Source: Daucus carota subsp. sativus
Taxonomy: Eukaryota; Streptophyta; Magnoliopsida; Apiales; Apiaceae
DNA length: 64,000 nt
Assembly (NCBI RefSeq): GCF_001625215.2
Contig: NC_030385.2
Span: forward strand, 32,637,598-32,701,597
Direction of reading: 5' to 3'
Part shown: positions 1 through 10,539 of the stretch, piece by piece
Layout: the number at the start of each line of letters is the position of its first letter
Numbering within the stretch: position 1 is the first letter of the stretch
Notes under the pieces: model-generated
Seen by the model: only the letters and a program-made list of their open reading frames with translations
The model's database searches: none
What the model was told of the DNA's origin: nothing
Made by a program: the position numbers and the translations under genes

Positions 1-1
1 G

Positions 2-2386
2 GTGAGCCAAGGGGAGCCCTTGATGCAAGAAAAGAGAGAAATTGAGAGAAATGCAGGTGTCAATGAAGGGTTTAGTGAACAAGAGTTTCAAGCTGAATAC
101 AGATCCATATTGGATGGTGTTTCACTAGACCCTGAGACTTTTACTCATGGGATGTCCTCCATTCAAGACTTTGCCAGATTGGACAATCAAGCAGCTGAGA
201 GGCACCTCAATCTGATTCACACTACATCTTCAATGCTTAGAGCAAAGGAGGCACTCACAGCTCTGCCTGCCAATGCTGGAGATGACTTTCATTATGATGA
301 TAGTGATGAAGACCTCAATGATGCTCTTGAGGAATCTCTTGGTGAACAACCTACAACTTCTCTACCTTCATGGCTCTCCATGCAATCTGCAAATGCAATT
401 GTTGTTAGCATGGAGCTGGAAAGGCAAGCCTCCACTCTTCTTCAATCACAACCTGGAAGCTCATCCTCCTCTCAAGCCATCTCTGCCACCATTGCCAGTC
501 AAGCTCTGGAAAACCTCAAGCTTCACAAATATCAATCTCTCCACTTTCAGAAAGAGATAGAGCATCTCAATTCTCTCATTGCCTCTGTTAAGACTGATCT
601 GACCAGACAAATTGATGAAAAGCTTCCAGCTCAGGTCAAATCAGCTCTTTCTGGTTCTGAGCAAAAACAACTGCAATTGGAAAAGCAAGTAGAAGCTCTG
701 GAAGGCAATGTCTATATCTTAAACTCTAGAATGGATGAGATGTTGCAGCATCAAAGAATTCAGACTGGACTCCTTCAACATCTTCTTCTTGCCTCTGGTG
801 CTTCTCTTCCCAGTCCATCCCTTACACTTGCTGCTAACAAAAAGGGGGAGAAAGAATTACCAACTCCTGCAGAATTAATCAGTCAAATTCCTCCTCCTTT
901 CCACACTGAAAGGGAAAAGCAAAAGATTGAAAGGATGAAAGAATTGGACTCCATTGCAAAGAGAGTGGCTCAACTGGGCAAGAAATCATCTACATCTTCT
1001 ACAGCAACCACAGCTCAAATCTCTTTTCCAACCACAACCACAATTCTCAGGGTAATTACACCTGAGATTGTTATTCCATCCAAGACAGAAAAGGGTGAGC
1101 CATCATTTTTGAATGAGTTCAAGTCAATTCTGTTTCCAAACAATTGTGGTTACTCCAGGCCTGGAAAAGACTCAAGCTCAATCTACTTTCCACTAGCCAG
1201 GCCTGACAAAAATGAATACAAGCTTTTGGGCCAAGAAATCAAAAGTTATAAAGATTGTGCAGATGTGGCCTTAAAGGCTCATTTTGCCATCATCCACAGA
1301 GAAGGCCAGAAGCTGTTTATTGGAACTGGCCATCCTCACTACTCATTTGCAAAAGCTGAAGAGGTGGCCAGAGAATGTGAAAAAGAGGAGTTTGAATCCC
1401 AACTCTCTTTGAACCAAATAGAGGTGGATGAAAGGTATGCTATTGAGCTGGAAGAGGAGTTGGCAGCTGAGTTTTTAAATGAGAAAGGATTGCCTCTTGA
1501 ATCTTCTCCAAAGAAAAAGAGAGTCAAATCTAAGACTAAGATGCCTGAGGCAGCCAAGAGAAGAGAAGAAGTGCCAGAAAAGCCTATCTCAAAGCCTTCT
1601 TCTCCAATCAAGGATACCACAGTAGTACATCCAGATGTCAACTTCCATGATGAGCCAATAATGCCAAAGGAGGAGCCAATTGACTTGGAAGATATCCCAA
1701 TTCCAGCTTTTCTTGTTCAAGAATCTTCCAAGCCAAAGAAGAAAGTCAAGTCTGTGGCTAAGAGGATGGCCAACCCTCCTAAACCTCCAAAAGAACCTGA
1801 AAATCCTGATGACTATCTGATCATTGCTAACATTGAAGAAATTTCTGAGTTGGAGCTGGAGCTGGATGATCTTCAAGAAGTGAGAGGAATAGAAGCAACT
1901 TCAAAGTTACCTGAAAGATTGGTATTCTCTTACAAAAACAAGGGTGATGTCATCTGGCCTCTTCACAGAGTTCTGAATTCTGAGGGATTCAGTTCTCTAA
2001 CAAAAATATATGGATCTATGAAGAGGACTGGAGGATTTACACCACCTGCCAAGCAAATGGTACTAAAGAGAATCCTTGAGATCAGGAAGGAATGGAACTC
2101 AGATGCTAGTCTACAAAGAAGGCTGAAAATTCCCTACACTGGAAAGAAAATTCATCATGAACCTACTCCAGTCATGGAATTCAGGGACAATCAAGGTGTC
2201 AGGAGATTTTTCAGACCTAAAGATCAACTCAAGGTTGCTAGCTTGAATACTCTGAAGACTCTTCAATCCAAGCTCAACAGACAAGATAGTGATGAAGAAT
2301 GGTTCTACAGGATCTTTCAGAAACAGATCAATATTCTTGAAGAAAAACTTAAGTCCAGAAGAAGAAGATCTTCTAGGAACAAGTAA
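2..2386 (+). CDS. Sirevirus-like Copia element: extra ORF downstream of pol, left end cut by window
   Basis: An open frame enters from the left edge and runs 794 codons to a TAA 143 bases before a polypurine tract and LTR. There is no methionine at the edge (the first codon is GTG), so this is probably the C-terminal part of a longer protein. The N-terminal third is acidic and Ser/Gln-rich, and residues about 190-260 look like a coiled coil. A globular block follows at about 350-470. The last third is rich in Lys/Pro/Glu, and the C-terminus is strongly basic (SRRRRSSRNK). I see no protease, integrase or reverse transcriptase motif and no clear membrane segment. Position between pol and the 3' LTR is where Sireviruses carry their env-like or accessory ORF. 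That placement is inferred from context, and the function is unknown. It has no frameshift, which suggests a fairly young insertion. Confidence 0.6.
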   Translation: MSQGEPLMQEKREIERNAGVNEGFSEQEFQAEYRSILDGVSLDPETFTHGMSSIQDFARLDNQAAERHLNLIHTTSSMLRAKEALTALPANAGDDFHYDDSDEDLNDALEESLGEQPTTSLPSWLSMQSANAIVVSMELERQASTLLQSQPGSSSSSQAISATIASQALENLKLHKYQSLHFQKEIEHLNSLIASVKTDLTRQIDEKLPAQVKSALSGSEQKQLQLEKQVEALEGNVYILNSRMDEMLQHQRIQTGLLQHLLLASGASLPSPSLTLAANKKGEKELPTPAELISQIPPPFHTEREKQKIERMKELDSIAKRVAQLGKKSSTSSTATTAQISFPTTTTILRVITPEIVIPSKTEKGEPSFLNEFKSILFPNNCGYSRPGKDSSSIYFPLARPDKNEYKLLGQEIKSYKDCADVALKAHFAIIHREGQKLFIGTGHPHYSFAKAEEVARECEKEEFESQLSLNQIEVDERYAIELEEELAAEFLNEKGLPLESSPKKKRVKSKTKMPEAAKRREEVPEKPISKPSSPIKDTTVVHPDVNFHDEPIMPKEEPIDLEDIPIPAFLVQESSKPKKKVKSVAKRMANPPKPPKEPENPDDYLIIANIEEISELELELDDLQEVRGIEATSKLPERLVFSYKNKGDVIWPLHRVLNSEGFSSLTKIYGSMKRTGGFTPPAKQMVLKRILEIRKEWNSDASLQRRLKIPYTGKKIHHEPTPVMEFRDNQGVRRFFRPKDQLKVASLNTLKTLQSKLNRQDSDEEWFYRIFQKQINILEEKLKSRRRRSSRNK

Positions 2387-2469
2387 CTGCTCAGTCTAGA
2401 GGAGCATAATCATCTGTAATCTTTTCTAACTCCAGTATTTAAATTCTGCATTTTATTTTATTAATGTTT

Positions 2470-2560
2470 TGTTATCATCAAGTGTAGAATTTATGTCTGC
2501 ATCTTCTCCAGTCATAAATTGGGGGAGATTGTTAGGAATCAATAATTTTTGATGATAACA
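2470..2560 (+). repeat. Inverted repeat bracketing the polypurine tract and LTR start
   Basis: A perfect 12-base pair of arms, TGTTATCATCAA at 2470-2481 and TTGATGATAACA at 2549-2560, encloses the polypurine tract and the first bases of the LTR. The similarity extends outward with one mismatch (ATGTTT on the left, AAACAT on the right). The RNA could fold into a hairpin presenting the plus-strand primer site. Confidence 0.7.
2518..2529 (+). other. Polypurine tract of the Copia element
   Basis: The run AATTGGGGGAGA directly precedes a TGTTAGG LTR start. This is the expected plus-strand primer of an LTR retrotransposon, and its form (TTGGGGGAGA) is usual for the Sirevirus/Maximus group. Confidence 0.75.
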
Positions 2561-2715
2561 TAAACATTTTTGTAACATGTCTTACTTAGAATCTTTATCA
2601 AATTTCAGTTGTAATTGTTACATTTCTTGTCTTTGGGAATTATCAACGGATGGGTAGAATAGGATGGCTAATTGTAAATATCCAATGCCATGTAATTTTA
2701 TCTAAGTGAAGGATA

Positions 2716-2950
2716 TTCAACTGATGAGATGTAACTGTTCAACTGATAAAGACTGGATGATGTTTCAACTGATGAAAATCAAGCATTCAACTGAAGACAA
2801 AGTATTCAACGGATAATGCTGAGGAATTCAACTGATGAGACTGGAACAGCATTCAACTGATGGAGTTTGTAATTCATTCAACTGATGAGCCAGGCATTCA
2901 ACTGATAAAGTCAATAGCAGTTGAAAGCAACCAGAACCTTCAACTGATGA
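2716..2950 (+). repeat. Ten interspersed 12-base repeats in LTR U3
   Basis: The motif TTCAACTGATGA or a close variant starts at 2716, 2738, 2764, 2786, 2805, 2827, 2852, 2877, 2897 and 2939, spaced 19 to 42 bases apart. The inverse form AGTTGAA occurs at about 2922, 2962 and 3240. All copies but the last inverse one lie upstream of the LTR TATA box, where enhancer repeats would be placed. Confidence 0.8.
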
Positions 2951-3216
2951 AGCAAAGAGCAGTTGAAAGTGACTAGAGCTTAAGTCTGACAAATCACATG
3001 GATCGAATTACACTAAAATAGACATGGAAGCCTAATTAGGAAAATAAAGAAGAAGCAGAAACATACTTATCTCATGCAGTGCAATCTGGATCAAATCAAG
3101 ATGATGGTCAAAGATGAAGACATCTCAGAAAGCATGCATAAGACAAAGTTGTGCAGCATTGTTTTTAGATCAGAGTGCATTTTGTAATCTAGCTAAAAGC
3201 TTTGTAAAACTTGGAG

Positions 3217-3223
3217 TATATAA
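3217..3223 (+). promoter_or_regulatory. LTR TATA box
   Basis: TATATAA lies downstream of the U3 repeat cluster. It is the best core promoter candidate for the retroelement, and transcription would start near 3250. Confidence 0.5.
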
Positions 3224-3357
3224 CCAAGTTAGTAGCATCAGTTGAACTTGTTCAAATTACTTGAGAGAAAAATCTGAGAGTTAGAACTTGTTTGAGTGAT
3301 GAACCAGCAGCTGTGCGAATTGTAAAACGATCCACAGATTCTTCTATATAAAATCTC

Positions 3358-3383
3358 ACGGGTGGATCATTCAATCCACCCGT
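3358..3383 (+). repeat. Perfect 10-bp stem, 6-base loop in LTR
   Basis: ACGGGTGGAT pairs perfectly with ATCCACCCGT across a six-base loop and is followed by a short T run. It falls in the transcribed part of the LTR, so it would be an RNA hairpin at both ends of the genomic transcript. Confidence 0.7.
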
Positions 3384-3512
3384 ATTTTTAATACTTGGTG
3401 TTTTTCTGTTTATTGTGTTCTTAGTGTATTGTTCTTGAATCTTTTAAATTTGTAAAAGATTGTATTCAACCCCCCCTTCTACAATCTTTCTCATAGTTGG
3501 TGTAAAATAACA

Positions 3513-4267
3513 TATATAATGGTTGCCTATTAAATGAATAAAATAATTGCGACTTAAAATTTTAAATTTTTATTCAATTTTAAAGACGCTATAAACGAAC
3601 TTATATGTGTTGATCTTGAATATTATTTTAACAATTTAAAAATCATCAAACAACATAAGAATTTTACTAAAATAAAACATACCGTTAAAGTTAAGTTCCA
3701 TAAAGTCCGCATTTAAGCCGTAATAAGTACCAGTCATAATATTTTAGTTTAGTCATAAATAATATCATTAATTATTCAAATTCTATATATAATTTACCAT
3801 CTTTAAGTAGTTTTAAATATAATTATCAATTAATCATTAACATCTTTTAACATTAACAATCATTAAGATCATTATTCTACTTATGTGTTATATTTTAGAA
3901 CATATATAGTGTTTAGTGATTTATAAAATAATTGTTTTATCTTTTGATTGTAACGATTATATTGTAGAACATAACCTGCAAATTTTCAGATATTTACAAA
4001 TAATGTAGACTAAAAAAATTGAAATTTAAATAATTTTGAACTGCACTACTCTTATTTTGTGGATCTCATAGAACAAGAACCCATATTGTTATGACATAAA
4101 TTTAAAATAGGATCAAATTTTAATATATTGAAAGTCTTATATTAAATAACAATAATTCAAATATCATTTAAAAACAATAATTTAAATAGATATGATAAAA
4201 ATATGATAATGTAATTAACAAAAGACATTATTTTTTCAATAAATGACAAATTTTAAAATTTTAGTCA
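3513..4267. other. AT-rich spacer, probably Helitron body
   Basis: I see no gene. The stretch is very AT-rich and leads up to the Helitron-type terminus at 4268-4297, so it may be the right part of a non-autonomous Helitron into which the Copia element inserted. No 5' TC terminus was found in the window. Confidence 0.3.
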
Positions 4268-4297
4268 AACCCGTGCTTGGCACGGGTTATCAACTAG
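4268..4297 (+). mobile_element. Helitron-type 3' terminus
   Basis: A perfect 9-bp stem (AACCCGTGC / GCACGGGTT) with a 3-base loop is followed after five bases by CTAG and then a T. A short GC-rich hairpin just before CTRR with a host T after it is the standard 3' end of a Helitron. The 5' end is not seen. Confidence 0.6.
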
Positions 4298-4527
4298 TAC
4301 TAATAATATTGGAAATTGCTTATTGAAATTACTAGTAACAACTCAACACACCCATCGGATCGGAAGTATATATCGATAAAGAAAGAAGAGGATCATGCCT
4401 TCTTTGCTTTATATTTTAACACGTATTTTAGAATTCATATAAAATATAATTTTAAAATATTTTTTAATTTTTTTCATGAATAAAAATATGATGTTTAAAC
4501 TTTTATTAAAGAAAAGTTATGGAACTA

Positions 4528-4767
4528 CTCCCTCGATCCGTCCCAATGAAATGTATAAATTCACTATTTGCACGCAGTTCGAAACTCCAATAAGATATAG
4601 TTCCATATTATTTTTTTAAAAATTTCTTTTTTTGAATAAAAGTTTAAAAATCAAATTTTTATTCAGAAAAGAAAATTTTGAAAAAATATTATGGAACTAT
4701 ATTTTAAAGGAGTTTTAAAAAGCGTAACAAAAAGTAATGTATACAATTCATTTGGACGGAGAGAGCA
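4528..4767. mobile_element. Stowaway-like MITE (copy 1, degraded ends)
   Basis: The left end reads CTCCCTCGATCCGTCCCA after a TA. The right end has the inverse GGACGGAGAGAG near TA. Internal segments (ATAGTTCCATA and TATGGAACTAT) form an inverted pair that recurs in the copy at 28486-28716, so the two are one family. No coding capacity. Confidence 0.65.
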
Positions 4768-4769
4768 TA

Positions 4770-5401
4770 TTTTATAGTAGTCTCAAAATGCGTGTAAATA
4801 GTGAACGTAGGAGCAAGCCCAATGTGTCCTAGTTCAAGCCCTAAATATAATATAAAAAAATTACGTTCATGTAATTTAGGCCATATTCTACTAATTTCAA
4901 CTCCAACAATGTGTCTTATTCTCATTATATGTTTAATATTTTATTATTAAAGATTTTCTTTCAACATCAAAGAATAATATAAAGTAGAGAAAGAAAGAGA
5001 GTGCTCGTAAGACATTTATTATAAAATATAAAAACACGGCAAGAAGAGAGGTGCCTCCAAAATAGGGTCTAAAGAGTTGTTCAATTGATATAAAACATCA
5101 CATGTTAGTGCAATATAAAAAAATGAATATTTATTTGATAATAATTAAAGTCAACTATAAAATATACTCCTTTGATATAGACTAATGGTACTTTATTATT
5201 AAAATTTTGGATGATTATACGGTGCATCTCTTAACATATTTAAGCACCATATGTTAAATTTTTTTTGATATGTTTACGTCTGTTATATTAAAATGATAAA
5301 ATAGATTTAAATACATGTAACATGTGACTTTAGTTAATTTTAAGTCTCTTTGACCCTTTTGATTTCTATGATAATATATCGAAATAGGGGTGTTGGTCCC
5401 A
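4770..5401. other. AT-rich spacer without a recognisable gene
   Basis: Low-complexity AT-rich DNA with short open frames only. I see no conserved protein fragment or RNA gene. Confidence 0.4.
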
Positions 5402-5409
5402 AACATGAG

Positions 5410-6055
5410 TAGGGATGGGCATTCGCCCCGCCCCGCTCGACCCCGATCCGATCCCCGCTCTGTTCGGGTCGGGGATTCGGGGAATTTTTCAGGGCGGGGA
5501 TCGGAGAAAGTTTTAGAAAAAATTCGGGGATCGGGGCGGGGTCGGGGATTAATGTCTCCCCACCCCGATCCCCGATCCCCGATTGTGTATATATATATAT
5601 ATATAAATAATAATATATTTATATATATCATACAAAATATATTACTAAAAATAGATAACTTTTATAATATAATGAAAATGATCTTTATTTTTATTGATTG
5701 ATTATAAATATATTGTAATATAATATATTTTAAATTATTGTTTATTTATATTATAAATCAATTTTAATATGATTTGATATTGAAAATATAAAATAATAAT
5801 ATTTTATTACTATATTAGGAGTTAGTAGTTTGTTTGTGTATTAAAAACTATATTATATATTATAAAATTATAACTTTTTTATTAAAAATTAAAATTCCCC
5901 GAATCCCGGCGGGGATCCCCGTTTCCCGTTCAGGGCGGGGATCGGGGAGGAAAATAAACCCCGTTCGGGGCGGGGTCGGGGATGAGTATTCAGTTCGGGG
6001 ATCGGGGTCGGGGATAGCACTCCCCGCCCCCGAAGTGCCCCCGTGCCCATCCCTA
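5410..6055. mobile_element. Non-autonomous hAT element 1 (646 bp, CGGGGATCGGGG arrays)
   Basis: Terminal inverted repeats TAGGGATGGGCA / TGCCCATCCCTA are flanked by the exact 8-bp duplication AACATGAG at 5402-5409 and 6056-6063, which marks the hAT superfamily. Both subterminal regions (about 5420-5585 and 5895-6045) are packed with direct and inverted copies of a CGGGGATCGGGG-like motif, while the core is AT-rich and includes a short TA run. Open frames through the arrays give Arg/Gly/Pro-rich nonsense and are not genes. In Ac/Ds-type elements, subterminal repeats are transposase binding sites. That role here is an inference. Confidence 0.85.
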
Positions 6056-6063
6056 AACATGAG

Positions 6064-6943
6064 TATTTAACATAAAAGGATGTCTATTGCCATTTTGTGA
6101 AAAATGGCTCAAATGTTAATTCAAAATACAACTTCGTGTCATATTTATAATATCGGGCAAAAATGTAACTTGAAGTTGTGGTTCCAGCTGAAACATAACT
6201 TGAATTTTTTTTATTTTCATCTAAAAATATAATTTCAAGTTGTGTCGCTGTGACAGAAAATTAAAATACAACACGAAATTATGTTTTGAAATAACAACTG
6301 ATGTCATTTTTCTAAAAAATGACATTAAGATTCATTTATCTTTTACTAAAAAAAGAAAGATTCATTTATCTTAATATAGTCTTAATATAATGACGTTTGT
6401 GGTTTTTTCTATCGAAATAGACAGAATGGCTAAAACGATTCAATATACGACGTTTAAAGATTTGAAGGATGAATTGTGTATTGATCTAAAATTTATAAAA
6501 TAAAGTGTAATTAATTTAAATAAAATTGATGTATTTTGTAATTAAATCTAATAATTATTAATAAGATAGGTGTTCTTAAATATGTAGCTTTTTATGTCGG
6601 CGATATTTATGTAATTTTAAATATTATATCAATGTCCTTAATTTATACTTCGTGCTTAAATATACATACCTAAAAGCATTTTTCTCACTATTAATTTTAA
6701 TATCTAGATTTATTATTTATTTTTATCCCATAAATTTAACATTATTAGGATTTCCACTACATATATGTATACTTTTTACAATCACTAAAATTATTAGAAA
6801 TTTATTTCATCTTTTTAAATAATTTATCCATATCCTATCACGTCAATCCCACAAATCTCATCTGTTCAATTATAGAAGAGCAAATCAAAACAAATAAACT
6901 ATCGTTGAGTTTAAGGATAATTAGGTTTAGGTTCGAAGTGATG
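6064..6943. other. Spacer with no recognised gene
   Basis: AT-rich DNA. A segment at about 6090-6310 holds several variants of an ACTTGAAGTTGTG-like word. No coding signal. Confidence 0.35.
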
Positions 6944-6951
6944 GCTTCCAC

Positions 6952-7184
6952 TCTGAAATCCAAAATCCGATCCGATTGGAAAAAAATCTGAAAAACCCGA
7001 TCCGAAAAAAACCCGGTCTGGCCCGGCCCGGTCTGAGGGCCTAAAACAGGCCAAGTATTTTTGGAAAAGCCCGGCCCGGCCCTGCCCGATTTTTAAAAAA
7101 CCCCGGCCCGATCTGGTTATAAAAAAATCCGGATTTTTTTGGCCCGATATAGATCTGGCCCGAACAGATCTTTTGTGCATCTCT
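6952..7184. mobile_element. Small hAT-like element 2 (233 bp, CCCGGCCCG arrays)
   Basis: An exact 8-bp duplication GCTTCCAC lies at 6944-6951 and 7185-7192. Between them are repeated CCCGGCCCG and CCCGATC words in both orientations. The right end reads inward AGAGATGCACAAAAGATCTG, related to the TAGGGATGGCA-type hAT ends. The left end lacks a clean matching inverted repeat, so it may be rearranged. No coding capacity. Confidence 0.6.
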
Positions 7185-7192
7185 GCTTCCAC

Positions 7193-7550
7193 CGCACTTA
7201 TAGTTCAATGTGTGTTCAATGTGTAAAACTCTGTAACGTCCACGTTGTTTGCAGGCGGGTCTCAAGAAGAGTAGTAGCTGTAGCCTGTAGGTTACTACGA
7301 AATGTAATGTCCTAAAGTGGCAGACTAGTATATATTTAATATCATTTGTATAGATTGCATAAATTCATTATAGTTGTATTTTCTGAAAAATATAATATTT
7401 TTAAAAAAATGTTACAACAAACTTTTTTTGAGAAATGCAATATTAAAATTCTCTAATTTTTCTTCAAAATACGCTTTTGCAACCAAATACAAATGCAATC
7501 ACGATCAGCTTCCATCTAACCAAAAAGCGACTTTCCTTTCTTGTGAAAAA
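7193..7550. other. Spacer, nothing recognised
   Basis: AT-rich DNA without a conserved coding fragment or structured repeat. Confidence 0.35.
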
Positions 7551-8340
7551 TGTTTTTTTTTTTTTTGATAAGCAGGCTTTTATTGATGACTCAATCTCCA
7601 ACAAAGAGAAAGTGAGGAAAGGTACTAACCAAGGACTGAACCCAGAAACGAGAATAGAACACACTCTAGAGAACCTAACTTATTAAGCATCCGGTAGAAA
7701 CATATAACTACAACTGAAGCTCATATCCTAAAAACTGAAACTACAAACTGGAAAAGCTAATCTATGTCTTCAATGGGAGGGTCTCCTGCGAAAAGGAGCC
7801 GTCAACCAATCCCGACGGGTAGGATTCTTCATGATCACCAACCGTTTCTTCACCAATTGCCGCTATGAACTGAGCACCAGGATGCATGCCACCATTCTCC
7901 ATGGCTTGAACATTTGGGATACCATTTGGAATGGCTTCTTCCGTATGAGCAGTTGCACCCTGCACCACCTCCTGTTCTAGAGTCAAGCCATGCATCTGAT
8001 CAGCAATGCCTAAGACAACATCGAAATTCACCGGGTCTTGAGCTCCATCAGGAATCAGAACCCAGTCTGGATGGTCTACTCCAATACCATGTCCCAACCA
8101 AGTAACTCCTTAAAAGAGCCTATCATTCTGTCAAGAGTATACAGCATGTCTGATACATCTTTACCAAGCCTAGCAAGAAAGCGAGCAACATGTGATTCCG
8201 CGCTGGGAAGGCATAAGCAATGACACAAGTCCAATGCATGTCCTTCAACAAGATGTCGATTTGAGAAACCAAGCCGTAGACACCAGGAGGAGCCCCCAAA
8301 TGAAAGTTCATGATAAGTGATATGCCTCAAGATTGTCGAT
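7551..8340 (-). mobile_element. Retroposed remnant with poly(A) tail, minus strand
   Basis: A run of 14 T on the plus strand (about 7553-7566) is preceded on the minus strand, 12-17 bases upstream, by AATAAA, so the segment looks like the 3' end of a reverse-transcribed minus-strand RNA. Upstream on that strand are broken open frames (7762-8097 and 8076-8330) whose shift relative to each other suggests decay. A stretch reading ESHVARFLARLGK resembles the tail of LINE RNase H domains, but the match is weak. I cannot name the source gene. LINE 3' end or processed pseudogene are the main alternatives. Confidence 0.35.
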
Positions 8341-8999
8341 CTCCAGAATTATATAGGTGTGATCCTTAACCCTCGCAGCCTCAGAGGGGAGGTAGATTGC
8401 CCACAGCTGATCCCCAACCTCGAGAGGATAGGGATGTTACCTACTGTAACATGACGAAACACACCATGTAAACAGCACTGATACCAGAGTTGTTAATTTT
8501 CATTTTCTGATGGAATGAGAGAGTATGTGCCATGCACATTGACTTTCAGAGTACCAGGGGTGGGGGTATCCAGTGCTATGCCATCTTAGAAAGAACTGAA
8601 ACAATACTCGCTTGAGTTGGGAAATTTTATTGCACCTGAATGTCATTACTTCCATAGCTTGTCAAAAATCTTCCAGAATTATAATGCTGATAGAAGTGAA
8701 GATAATTAGTTACCTGTGGATAACCTCTTATTAAAAACAGTTCATGATGATTTTGGAGTAAATTGCACTCAGTGAAGGTCATACTCATGCTAAGCTGAAG
8801 ATTTGCTGAACATGCATTGGTAATTCCAGATAGATGTCATATAGCACATAGCATAGTCGGTTAATACAAACATTGTCAACGCCACTATATATTATATGAT
8901 TCAGATTCTGACCCATCTCACAAGAAATAATCATGATTTACCTCAAAAATTAATCCACTAAAACGTCATTAACACTAATCTTCTAAAATCATGCAGCCA

Positions 9000-9270
9000 T
9001 CCTATCATTGTCATTAAGCACCTCCCTTGACCAACCTGTTTGCTGCTTTGTTGATATGCTTGGGGATGAATGTGAAACTAATTTTATGCAGATAGCTTTC
9101 ATGTACCATGTTAGCTAATTCTCTAATTCAGCATGCATCCTCTCAAATTTTTAGAAAATTATTAACCAACTGAATTGAGTCTTAAAAAATAGTACATGTG
9201 TCAATACCAATCTTATTATGCTAACCATAATTAAACTGAAAACTACAGCTTCCGCTTCAAAACTATTATG
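9000..9270 (-). pseudogene. Decayed LINE RNase H-like fragment
   Basis: On the minus strand one frame reads ISFTFIPKHINKAANRLVK, which resembles the conserved end of the RNase H domain of plant LINE polyproteins (a phenylalanine/isoleucine-rich strand, then a His-Asn-x-x-Ala-x-x-Leu-x-Lys pattern). Stops lie upstream. It may belong to the same old LINE insertion as the poly(A)-ended segment at 7551-8340. Confidence 0.35.
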
Positions 9271-9300
9271 GGCTTGATATGGCCCAGAGAAAATGAGGAT

Positions 9301-10382
9301 CCCTGTTTATTATAAAACCTTCTTGAATAGTTTTTTATGAAAAAAGGTGCATTGGATTGTTAATCTTATAGAAAAAAAATTTACTAATTACTTTTAGTTG
9401 AGGATCATATTTTCATATATATTTTATAAAAATAAAATTACAAATAAAAATCTTAGAAAAAGTATTTTTTATAATTCTTTAATCACTTCTCTTTATACTA
9501 GTTGATAATACATATCCTAATATTTTATTTATTAGTTAAACCATTGGAATTATATAAATATATTTATATTCAACATTTATTTGCTGGAATATTTTTAATA
9601 TACTATTTATGTTTTTTGTTAATAATTATATTATCCTTCAATCACACACACCGAGAGATATATGTATATGTATATAGAATTTAAATTTGTGAAAGTTTAT
9701 ATAAAATTTTGTAAAAAATTAAATATAATTTTGAATTATATAAGAATATGATAAAGTTGTGTCTTTTAAGTATGTAAAAAATATTATATCGATAAAAATA
9801 TTTTACTATTTTAATATAATAAAAGGTTATATGTAATATTGTTTCTATATACAGTTTTCAAACACACTTGGATTATAAAAAATATTAATAAAATATATTA
9901 TTTGAAGTTCACAAGTTGAGAAGTTTCGTGTAATCAAATTAGAATGGGGGAAATTGGAAAATTGTGTATATTATTGGTTAACATCGATTGCACGTGTGTG
10001 TGAGATATGTGAATTATTATATAGTGTTTTGACTAAAAATAATATTATATTTCAAATAAATAATAAAATAGATATTGAAAGAAATAAGAAAAATACTTTT
10101 ATGTATAATTATAAATTTTGGTACAAGATTTAATAGTTTTTACAACTGGAGTTTAGTTCTCGGGTTCACGCTCCATATACAACGGTACTTTTTTTGAAAT
10201 GGCTTTATGTTTCAAGCTTTGGAATAAGATAAACGATAAAATTTGACAGCTAATAATTTAATAAAATCTGATAAAAAAACATTTCCTTTATATTTATAAA
10301 AACGTAAATATAAAAAATTCGGACATGATCCCGAAGGTTCCCGATAGTTCCCGATAAAGACCCTAATCCCTATATTAATCCC
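9301..10382. other. AT-rich 5' spacer of the HD-Zip IV gene
   Basis: Very AT-rich DNA with no gene seen. Its right part is the presumed promoter of the gene starting downstream. Confidence 0.4.
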
Positions 10383-10390
10383 TATAAATA
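10383..10390 (+). promoter_or_regulatory. TATA box of HD-Zip IV gene
   Basis: TATAAATA precedes a pyrimidine-rich leader that ends in a GT donor at 10540 (CAAG then GTAAAC). The spacing fits transcription start near 10415. Confidence 0.5.
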
Positions 10391-10414
10391 AGAAAGATTA
10401 GTCTACAACGCCGC

Positions 10415-10539
10415 CGCAGCAATACTCATTTGTTTAAGTTTCTGAAGCAGTCCATTCTCTTCATTTCTCCATTTCTCTGCTAACACAGAGAAAAGGTTCA
10501 CTGTTCATTGGTTTTCGTGCATTACTCCACTACTCAAGG
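10415..10539 (+). other. Predicted 5' leader exon of HD-Zip IV gene
   Basis: A CT-rich untranslated stretch lies between the TATA box and a good splice donor. No start codon here opens a long frame. The next exon carrying the ATG is about 1 kb away, so a leader intron is inferred. The 5' end is approximate. Confidence 0.45.

Larger units (their letters stand above)
2530..3512 (+). mobile_element. 3' LTR of Sirevirus-like Copia element
   Basis: The LTR starts with TGTTAGG right after the polypurine tract. A TATATAA box lies at 3217-3223 and a C-rich run near the right end (about 3470-3479), as in Sirevirus LTRs. The right border is not certain: CA occurs at 3492-3493 and at 3511-3512, and the matching left LTR lies outside the window, so neither the target duplication nor the exact end can be confirmed. 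It holds ten copies of a TTCAACTGATGA-type repeat and a strong hairpin, listed separately. The element lies in plus orientation with its body off the left edge. Confidence 0.75.

Noticed and set aside
5420..6045. Clustered short repeats considered as a CRISPR array
   Set aside because: The host is a plant, repeats are unevenly spaced in both orientations, and the 8-bp target duplications show a hAT element.
5390..7265. Arg/Gly/Pro-rich open frames on both strands at 5254-5701, 5834-6070 and 6911-7265
   Set aside because: They are translations of the GC-rich motif arrays of hAT elements 1 and 2. They lack any domain and overlap each other on both strands.
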